From the IMG/VR virus record IMGVR_UViG_3300033150_000694, positions 1-26,352 of that record: a DNA stretch of 26,352 bases; one strand, 5' to 3'. The DNA is from a virus. Every line of letters begins with the position of its first letter. The stretch's first letter is position 1. The position numbers were made by a program, and so were the translations under genes. The notes beneath the pieces are model-generated. The model ran no database searches and was not told the origin of the DNA. It saw only the letters and a list, made by a program, of their open reading frames with translations. Shown piece by piece: positions 6,175-12,591 of the stretch.

Positions 6175-7299
6175 TTAATAATCGTTTAATACTCTATGTT
6201 TTGATTCTTCTGTTAATTTCGCCCCACATTTTGGACATTCGACTAATTGTTCTTCTATTTCCTTTTTAGATCTTTCTTCCAATTCCAATTTGTGTTTAAT
6301 ATCATTAGTTAATGCGTTAATTTTATTTATTTTCTCTATTATTTTGAACAATTTGTCATAATTATTCTTATATTTATTATACGTTTTAATGATTTTTTCG
6401 TTTTGTTCCAAAATTCCATTGGCGTCCACAACGTTTATTTCTGTATTTCTAATAGACTTTATATTAAAAATTATTGATTTAAGATTACGATAATCATTGA
6501 TTAATTCATTGTGTTGGTTCTTTAAAAACAACGATGATTGTAATATCTTTTCACAATTATCCGGAATATTTATTGATTTTTTTAACAAGTCATCGATTTG
6601 ACACACAATAGTAAATAATTTTTTTATTTTTGTCTCAAGAACCGTATTCGTATCTATTATTTTTTTCGATTCTTTGATTTTTTGTTCCAATGATTCAAGA
6701 TTTATCCTTTCCAATTCCCCGATACGCGCATTCGTATCACACAATTCTGATTTATTACTGTCAATTTCTTTTTGTACTTTTCTTAATTTGCTGGAAATTA
6801 AATTGCACACTGAATCGATTTCGTTCAATTTCGTGATAGAACGGAGAAAAGTTGCTACTTGTCCGGGTGGATCAAATGCCAGAAAATATGGGGAAAGTTG
6901 GCGTTGAATGTTTATTTCATTTAAATTTATTACATCCAATACTTCTGGGGGTGGTGCCTGACCAAAAGAACTTAATGAAATTTTTGACTCACCATCAGCT
7001 ATCGTATATTTACCATTAGAATTTTTGGTTTTTGATCTAGAAACGGTGATTATTTTTCCATTTGCATCTTTTACTAATTCCGCCAACGCTTCTTCTGTTA
7101 AATGTTTTTCGCCGTTTATGTAATAATATCTTATCATCCCCACACCAAGTGGGCGATTGTCGGCTACCCAACATATGGCTCGACGGATCGCAGATTTACC
7201 ATCATTACTTTTCCCACATATAATATTTACACCAGGGGAAAAATTTAATAATGAATCTTCGTGGGAGAATAAATTTTTAAGTTTTATAGATTTAATCAT
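6175..7299 (-). CDS. Rad50/SbcC-type ATPase, N-terminal half ending at the zinc hook
   Basis: A 374-residue protein equivalent to the N-lobe and ascending coiled coil of Rad50/SbcC/T4 gp46. It opens with MIKSIKLKNLFSHED, the usual first strand. Walker A GKSNDGKS is at 29-36, and a Q-loop-like NIQRQLSPYFLAF segment lies near 130-142. Residues about 170-345 are long coiled coil. It ends with CPKCGAKL: C355 and C358 form the CxxC of a zinc hook just 16 residues from the stop. In one-piece Rad50 the chain would turn here and return to the C-lobe. That lobe is encoded at 2394-3017. ATG 7299 overlaps the resolvase stop (ATGA). The gene is complete, so this is a real split at the apex of the arm and not a frameshift. 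Confidence 0.87.
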   Translation of the reverse strand: MIKSIKLKNLFSHEDSLLNFSPGVNIICGKSNDGKSAIRRAICWVADNRPLGVGMIRYYYINGEKHLTEEALAELVKDANGKIITVSRSKTKNSNGKYTIADGESKISLSSFGQAPPPEVLDVINLNEINIQRQLSPYFLAFDPPGQVATFLRSITKLNEIDSVCNLISSKLRKVQKEIDSNKSELCDTNARIGELERINLESLEQKIKESKKIIDTNTVLETKIKKLFTIVCQIDDLLKKSINIPDNCEKILQSSLFLKNQHNELINDYRNLKSIIFNIKSIRNTEINVVDANGILEQNEKIIKTYNKYKNNYDKLFKIIEKINKINALTNDIKHKLELEERSKKEIEEQLVECPKCGAKLTEESKHRVLNDY

Positions 7300-7835
7300 T
7301 TATTCATCTTATCCAAACCATAATTGGCCACCAGTACGGCGTCTGCTCTCCCGTCCAGTACCCTGCCTCTTTTGGTTTCTAAAATTATTCGCGGATATAA
7401 TTCTTTAGCTTTTTTGATTGATTGTTCTTTAGTATCCCCATTTTTGCTGGAAATCCCATAAAAACGTTGCCATACGCGTGGATTTACAAATTCATATTTT
7501 ATATCAAGAAAATGCAGTATCGTTTCGAATATTGCTTCGCACCTTGCTAATCCCAAATTACTTTTTATTGTAAATCCCCTTGGTAATATTTGAACTTTTT
7601 CTAAAAATACTATAATATTTTTGTTCCAACATAAAGACGTTACAGATTTTATATCCTTTATAATTTTAATAATTTTGTCTATATCATACACGTGCTTTTT
7701 GGATTTTTTCTTTTTTTCTTTTACAACAATTACCGGCATATCAAACGCCAGTGTTACACCGTCCGGGAAAATTACAACTATGGCACCTTTCAATCCGGGA
7801 TCAACACCAATAACAGTTGATTCAACACGTTTCAT
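7296..7835 (-). CDS. RuvC-like Holliday junction resolvase
   Basis: A 179-residue RNase H-fold nuclease. The four acidic residues of the RuvC type can be placed: D12 in IGVDPGLKGAIV, E79 in VFLEKVQ, and D161 and D165 in DGRADAVLVA. The lysine-rich loop near 40-48 may contact DNA. The length fits RuvC (about 170). It would cleave recombination intermediates or branched DNA before packaging. It directly follows the RecA-type gene (RecA stop at 7836, this ATG at 7835) and overlaps the Rad50 N-half, placing it in a recombination operon. The D-xxx-D spacing at the end differs slightly from the bacterial D-xx-D. Confidence 0.85.
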   Translation of the reverse strand: MKRVESTVIGVDPGLKGAIVVIFPDGVTLAFDMPVIVVKEKKKKSKKHVYDIDKIIKIIKDIKSVTSLCWNKNIIVFLEKVQILPRGFTIKSNLGLARCEAIFETILHFLDIKYEFVNPRVWQRFYGISSKNGDTKEQSIKKAKELYPRIILETKRGRVLDGRADAVLVANYGLDKMNK

Positions 7836-8957
7836 CTACCATACCCTGGCTTTTCTCTCAACACCAACGGGTTCTTCTCTGTACATTAATTTCCAAACTT
7901 TCCATACTTCCTGTCGTAATTCTTCCTCCATATTATTATCTTCGATAACTTTAACCCAATGATGTATTTGATGTTCCTCACCAAATAATGATAATTTCGT
8001 TGAACGATTTTTCGCTGCAGTTTTTCCAACTTGATCAACGGCCAGGAAATACAAATTACTTGAAATATCATCTAATCCATACTCCCAAGTAATTTTGAAA
8101 CGTCCACTGCGGAAAGGGGGAGACACTTTATTCTTTATTATTTTAAACTTAACCCATATACCGGTTGTCACCCCTTTGCTATTTGTTATGTTGGAATCGT
8201 GTTTTAGGAGAACCTGAACTGAAGAATAAAATTCCAGTGCACGGCCACCTGATGTTACTTCTCTTGGGGCACCAAACATCGCATTGATGTTAGTTCTTGT
8301 TTGGTCAATACAAAACAGTGTAGTATTGGACGTTGCTATGGGGAATATATATTTTCTGAAACCACGACTCATTTGTTTAGCTCTGGTAACGGCGTATGAC
8401 GATTTTTCCATCGACTCCTCAAGTTCAACCTCCGAAGGCAGGGCGGTAATCGAATCTATAACTATTACTTTTGGTGCGGTATTCATCTTTTTTCCACGAC
8501 CATTTGGGTATATAATACCTCCCAAATATTTTTCAAACATCCCTTCTATGGAATTTTCTTTTTTAGGATCCGGGTCTAATTTTGTTGTCAATTTAAAGGT
8601 TTTAGAATCAGAGCAATCCAATCCATAAATACGAGCAAACACCGGATCCAATGTATGTTCAACATCTGCCATATAAGCAAGTTTTCCGGATCTTTGTGCA
8701 TAGCCCAATACCGTAGTCCCTAAAACTGTTTTACACGTTGACCCGGCACCAAATATATGAACAATTCTTCCAATAGGAATCCCACCAGGTAATTTGTTGG
8801 CAATTGCTAAATCAAGAAGTGTACAACCCGTTGGACAAAATTCGCTGACGGCTGGTAATTGTGTTACTTCATTCGCGGCTGCAGCAGAATCTGCAATTTC
8901 ATTGGTGATTTCACCCAATTCATCAGAATTATTTCTTTTTTTATCTTTTTTTGCCAT
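7836..8957 (-). CDS. RecA/UvsX-type strand-exchange recombinase
   Basis: A 373-residue RecA-family ATPase that would coat ssDNA and drive homologous pairing in replication and repair. After a charged N-terminus (1-35), CPTGCTLLDLAI leads into the core. Walker A reads GAGSTCKT at 70-77, with Cys75 replacing the near-invariant Gly before Lys76. The catalytic Glu is E100 (DVEHTLDP), Walker B is VIVIDS at 164-169, the switch Gln is Q219 (CIDQTR), and DNA-binding loop L2 is around 225-243 (MFGAPREVTSGGRALEFY). ATG 8957 has AAGGAAAAG upstream. All other motifs are intact, so it is probably active. The P-loop change is the notable feature. Confidence 0.9.
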   Translation of the reverse strand: MAKKDKKRNNSDELGEITNEIADSAAAANEVTQLPAVSEFCPTGCTLLDLAIANKLPGGIPIGRIVHIFGAGSTCKTVLGTTVLGYAQRSGKLAYMADVEHTLDPVFARIYGLDCSDSKTFKLTTKLDPDPKKENSIEGMFEKYLGGIIYPNGRGKKMNTAPKVIVIDSITALPSEVELEESMEKSSYAVTRAKQMSRGFRKYIFPIATSNTTLFCIDQTRTNINAMFGAPREVTSGGRALEFYSSVQVLLKHDSNITNSKGVTTGIWVKFKIIKNKVSPPFRSGRFKITWEYGLDDISSNLYFLAVDQVGKTAAKNRSTKLSLFGEEHQIHHWVKVIEDNNMEEELRQEVWKVWKLMYREEPVGVERKARVW

Positions 8958-9021
8958 TATCTTTTCCTTTATTTTATTCTATCCAGGTCTTTGCGTGGAT
9001 TTTCAGTATTTGCAGATATTT

Positions 9022-9564
9022 TTATTTGGTTTCTGCCTCTTCATTACGCCTTTTAGCATTTTTAATTCTTTCCTGAACAATTTGTTGTTCCGTTATTTCA
9101 CCAACGGTTTTTCTTTCAATATCCATATCTTGCAATTTGCTGTAATAATTATGAACCCACAATTGAACTAAATTGTTTAGTTCTGATTTTCTGTGATCCA
9201 AGGCTGTTTGCAAAGTTTTCAGATAACCAACGATTTTTTCAATCTCTGTTTTATCTTTTACGGCTTCCTGATACTCTCTGGTCAATAGAATAGCTGATTC
9301 TACAGAACCTTCAGTAATTTTTGTCACCCCATATTTTTCGGGTGAAGTACGAATTCTTGCGGATTGGTCTGCGTGGATAAATGATAATTTATCATTTGCC
9401 ATTTTTTCCATAGATCGCCATTCAGTTACCAATTGACCGACTTCGTCATACAATACCGGCTGATCAATACAAGCAAGTTCCAATTGAAATTGATTTATTG
9501 GTAATTGCTGTCTAAAAGTTTCCAACTTATCTTTTATTTCTTGAAGCATTCCTTGATCGACCAT
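9022..9564 (-). CDS. Putative recombination mediator / helical DNA-metabolism protein (UvsY-like by position)
   Basis: A 180-residue mainly helical protein. ATG 9564 is preferred over an in-frame TTG at 9579 because GGAG sits eight bases before it. Recognisable features are a TEWRSMEKMANDKLSFIHAD helix, the short conserved-looking stretch RIRTSPEKYGVTKITEGSVE, and paired helices with YQEAVKDKTEIE and ALDHRKSELNNL. I recall proteins with this R-x-P-E-x-YG-x-K-x-TE-x-x-V pattern beside SSB and RecA genes in other phages. The position between the gp32-like SSB and RecA fits a UvsY-like loader that places recombinase on SSB-coated DNA. That function is inferred from position and helical composition, not from a catalytic motif. 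Confidence 0.6.
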   Translation of the reverse strand: MVDQGMLQEIKDKLETFRQQLPINQFQLELACIDQPVLYDEVGQLVTEWRSMEKMANDKLSFIHADQSARIRTSPEKYGVTKITEGSVESAILLTREYQEAVKDKTEIEKIVGYLKTLQTALDHRKSELNNLVQLWVHNYYSKLQDMDIERKTVGEITEQQIVQERIKNAKRRNEEAETK

Positions 9565-9604
9565 TTGTTTAATCTCCAATGTTTGGTTTTATTCTAAATT
9601 TAAT

Positions 9605-10516
9605 TTATTCCCCGTCAACCCTTGCTGCACGCCTTCTCTTTATTTCTTCAAGTCTTTGATTAATTGATTGTTCGATATTTGAATCCTCCGATGAGTTTAC
9701 CTGTTGATTAACACTTCTATATGATCGCCTTGTCCTCGTTTCCTGTGCTGTTGGTTGTTCTGTTTCCTGTTGTATATTAACTGGTGTTTCTTTTTCATCA
9801 ACACCAGTAGGCGATTTTACATCATTCTCCGGTAAAACACCGTGTAATTCTTTATACATTTCTTCATAAGTTGGAATATCCAGTACGCTTTCAAATGTTG
9901 GAACACTTTCGTACCACTCTTTGGGTATTGCACCATTTTCTATTAATTGATAACCCATATAAGTGGTTTGTCTATCAGTACCCTTTCTTACAAATTTAAT
10001 GTCCATTCCTGTCTCAGGATCTGAAACATCCAATGGTGCCCCGGTTTTTGGATCTTTTGATAATGCAACAATATTTTCAACTATTGCGCAAGATTTTGAC
10101 GCTGGAGCGTTCCACCATCTAAGACCCTTTTCTTCTTCTTGTTGGCTGGTTACATCATAGAGAAATATCAGGTGTCTGAGTTTTGGCCAAAGTGCCGACA
10201 ATGTGTCTCTATCCGTGTCTTCGTCTTTTAATTTTTGAACATATTCGCAAATTGGACACGGCTTATTGAACATCTTATCCAAGCAAAGAAATGTTGAATT
10301 GTTGGCTCCAATATTTCGATGAATAAATATACGCTTTGCCCACGGCGTACGTGGATCTGACGGTGGAATAATCCTTATTATATTGTCACCAACCGCAGCT
10401 CTAAATTCCGTAATGCCCAGTCTTTCCAATTCATCCCGATCTACGTACAACCATCTTGGCTTTCCATAAGGATTTTTTGCTTCATTTACCATTGCTTGTG
10501 CTCTTTCACTACCCAT
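9605..10516 (-). CDS. gp32-type single-stranded DNA-binding protein
   Basis: A 303-residue SSB resembling T4 gp32. The zinc site can be placed as H66, C78, C87 and C90 (in FLCLDKMFNKPCPIC), nearly the same spacing as gp32 (H64, C77, C87, C90). The OB-type core runs to about residue 215, with aromatic and basic residues such as GKPRWLY and GLRWWNAP. A polar linker rich in Gln, Thr and Glu follows (about 225-285). The C-terminus ends RRRAARVDGE, mixed rather than strongly acidic, which differs from gp32's acidic tail. ATG 10516 follows AAGGGG. It would protect ssDNA at the fork and coordinate the polymerase, mediator and RecA encoded around it. Confidence 0.85.
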   Translation of the reverse strand: MGSERAQAMVNEAKNPYGKPRWLYVDRDELERLGITEFRAAVGDNIIRIIPPSDPRTPWAKRIFIHRNIGANNSTFLCLDKMFNKPCPICEYVQKLKDEDTDRDTLSALWPKLRHLIFLYDVTSQQEEEKGLRWWNAPASKSCAIVENIVALSKDPKTGAPLDVSDPETGMDIKFVRKGTDRQTTYMGYQLIENGAIPKEWYESVPTFESVLDIPTYEEMYKELHGVLPENDVKSPTGVDEKETPVNIQQETEQPTAQETRTRRSYRSVNQQVNSSEDSNIEQSINQRLEEIKRRRAARVDGE

Positions 10517-10573
10517 TTTTAACCCCTTATTAAATTTGTTATTTTGTTAATTTTTCAACATTCTTGTTGTTCA

Positions 10574-11119
10574 TTACCGCATTCTATCCCTTGATATATC
10601 GTCTATTTTTGAAACCGAACCATTTTCCCAACGTTTCTTGTCTTCATAATTAGCAGCTACTGTACGATACATTTCTAATTTTACACATTCAAGAACACCC
10701 CTTAATTCATTACTAACTGTCAACAAATCACCCTGTGGAATTATATTACGTATTAGACGAGTGATAAACAATATAAATACGTTTTTCCATCCATTTGGAA
10801 CACGCCAATACAATGCACCTAAATTGGACTGACAACCAACTAACATCCCAATGATATCATTTAATACATGGTATCTCAATCCGTTAACTCTTATTAATTC
10901 GTGAATAAATTTGCTTATCAAATAATTTAGTTCACCTTTCCAACTATCTGTATAATTAGCAACAATGGTGTATTTATTCAATAAATTAACAGCGTTTTCT
11001 ACCTCCACGTCTATTGATTTATTATGACGTGATACCTTGAATGGACTAACACATAAATCAATTAAATTATTAACTATTTTATCATACTCAAGTCTTTTTT
11101 CTGATTTAATGTATGGCAT
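10574..11119 (-). CDS. DUF6899-like phage protein
   Basis: A 181-residue protein starting MPYIKSEKR. ATG 11119 follows AAGGGG, and choosing it over the in-frame ATG at 11170 removes an overlap with the clamp loader gene. Pattern features I recall from a widespread phage family (DUF6899) are the MPYI opening, a GELNYLISKF helix in the middle and the C-terminal block GVLECVKLEMYRTVAANYEDKK. An insert around GALYWRVPNGWKNVF separates the two conserved parts. The family has no established function that I know of. Here it lies between the clamp loader and SSB, with the same SD type as both, so a DNA replication role is likely. The family name is from memory. Confidence 0.6.
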   Translation of the reverse strand: MPYIKSEKRLEYDKIVNNLIDLCVSPFKVSRHNKSIDVEVENAVNLLNKYTIVANYTDSWKGELNYLISKFIHELIRVNGLRYHVLNDIIGMLVGCQSNLGALYWRVPNGWKNVFILFITRLIRNIIPQGDLLTVSNELRGVLECVKLEMYRTVAANYEDKKRWENGSVSKIDDISRDRMR

Positions 11120-11132
11120 AATTAACCCCTTT

Positions 11133-12080
11133 TTATATTTTCTTTGATTTATTAAGGCAAGCTCTTGCAATTAATGCACCCAATGCTGGTTTACCTCCAT
11201 AAAATGTAGAGACATTAAATATATGTAACAAATATTCATAATCCATAGCTACTTCAATCTTATTACACCTTACCAATTTGTTATATATGAACGTCATAAT
11301 ACTTTTTCTTATTACTTCTGGTTCAACTTTTATTTCATTGAACGTTTGAATAATTTTTTGCCACCTTTTGAATCGTAATTCTGGATCCATTATTAATAAT
11401 TTACATAAATCTAAAATGTTTGCGTCTTTTATCGTCCCTTTAACCAATAATTCCAAAGCTTCATCAATATTTTCCACGCCAATTATTTGTTCCAAAGAAA
11501 CTAACGCCGCCCTTGGTGAACCATCGCACGTACAAGCTATCGCTTCTATTAAATCTTGGTCAATTTCCAATTTTTCCGATTTACAAACATTGTTTAATAA
11601 AGTTTTAATTTCTTTTTCTGTTAATTTATTTAACTCATATTCAGTACACCGATTGCGAACAGTTTTTATTATGTTGTTTGGATTTGTTGTTAATAATATA
11701 TAATAACAGTGTTCTGAACAATCCTCAAGAATTTTTAACATTGCTTCTTGTGATTCTTTTGTTAATTGGTGACATTCATCAATTAGATAAGTTTTATTGC
11801 CACCACCAATACCAAACGTGTACGACCCATTTGATATCTCTCTAATTGTATCTATACCACGCGTATTGGCAGCGTTATATTCTAATATATTTTCTGGTTT
11901 ACAATCAAATTTCGTTGCTAGTATTCTTGCAACAGTGGTCTTTCCACAACCCGTCGGTCCTTTTATCAATATAACGTGCGGTTTCTCACTTGATACCAAC
12001 ATTGATTTAATGGCGGACATTGTCGTGTTGTTGCCAATTATATCATCCAAATTTTTTGGGCGAACTTTTTGGTATAACAT
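11133..12080 (-). CDS. Clamp loader ATPase (DnaX/RFC-like)
   Basis: A 315-residue AAA+ protein that would open and load the sliding clamp encoded at 15393-16460. Motifs: MLYQKVRPKNLDDIIGN opening typical of RFC/DnaX, Walker A GPTGCGKT at 41-48, Walker B LIDECH (D101, E102), sensor 1 LLTTNP near 129-134, an SRC-like arginine finger VRNRC at 141-145 (Asn for Ser), and sensor 2 GSPRAAL near 188. A helical collar domain follows to about 310. It is shorter than bacterial DnaX and lacks its zinc finger and tau extension, like T4 gp44. No second (gp62-like) subunit is obvious; it may act as a homo-oligomer. ATG 12080 follows AGGGG. Confidence 0.88.
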   Translation of the reverse strand: MLYQKVRPKNLDDIIGNNTTMSAIKSMLVSSEKPHVILIKGPTGCGKTTVARILATKFDCKPENILEYNAANTRGIDTIREISNGSYTFGIGGGNKTYLIDECHQLTKESQEAMLKILEDCSEHCYYILLTTNPNNIIKTVRNRCTEYELNKLTEKEIKTLLNNVCKSEKLEIDQDLIEAIACTCDGSPRAALVSLEQIIGVENIDEALELLVKGTIKDANILDLCKLLIMDPELRFKRWQKIIQTFNEIKVEPEVIRKSIMTFIYNKLVRCNKIEVAMDYEYLLHIFNVSTFYGGKPALGALIARACLNKSKKI

Positions 12081-12147
12081 ATTAAACCCCTATATATCTT
12101 AATACCACCCCGCTACTTTAATTATACGTTTGGGTATTTCTAACACT

Positions 12148-12558
12148 TTATTCGTGGGTTCCACCTCCCAAGTATTCTTTTATTGTATTAAGAATTTTTT
12201 CATCCATATTACAACCATCACACCACTTTGATACGGCTTTAATTTCTGGTTTTAATTCATCATAAACGTCTTTTGCATATATACCTATTGCCGAATTTAT
12301 AATAAAAATAGTCCCCGGATGTAAATCAGCTAAACCCTCTATATTAGCTCTTGTTAGAAAAACTACATCACAACCTAAACTCATTAAGCCACCAACATCT
12401 ATAAGTATAAAATCGGGACTTCCAGTTTCTCTTGCAGCGTATCCGGCATTAAGGAAAAACTTTACTCTTGCTTTAGGAAATTCTTCCTTTATAACTTCTC
12501 TTTGGTACTCCCAAAGAGATTTATCATCTTCGCAAACCCATATAACAATTTTTTTCAC
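12148..12558 (-). CDS. Receiver-domain-like protein (GTG start)
   Basis: A 136-residue alpha/beta protein resembling a response-regulator receiver. The acidic pocket EDD is at 10-12 at the end of strand 1, the phosphoacceptor-like D54 lies in FILIDVGG, a Ser follows strand 4 (IINSAIG), and a possible conserved Lys is near 113. No output domain follows. The start is GTG 12558, with AAAGGAAA about 11 bases upstream. It lies between the polymerase and clamp loader genes. It could be a CheY-like decoy or regulator interfering with host signalling, or a degenerate receiver fold used structurally. Residues around the Asp differ from classical receivers (GG after Asp-Val), so phosphorylation is uncertain. 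Confidence 0.6.
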   Translation of the reverse strand: MKKIVIWVCEDDKSLWEYQREVIKEEFPKARVKFFLNAGYAARETGSPDFILIDVGGLMSLGCDVVFLTRANIEGLADLHPGTIFIINSAIGIYAKDVYDELKPEIKAVSKWCDGCNMDEKILNTIKEYLGGGTHE

Positions 12559-12591
12559 AACTATGATTTCCTTTGTAAAAATTTATTTAAA

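Noticed and set aside
2394-7299. Split Rad50 as a sequencing frameshift or an inserted cassette breaking one gene
   Set aside because: Both halves have their own start, ribosome binding or coupling signal and stop. The break is at the hook, and five coupled genes lie between, so it is an established arrangement.
7621-7962. Plus-strand open frame of 113 codons over the resolvase and RecA genes
   Set aside because: Shadow of two well-supported minus-strand genes, with no ribosome binding site or recognisable protein.
7886-8071. A 61-codon minus-strand frame
   Set aside because: It is fully inside the RecA-type gene in another frame, with no homology signal.
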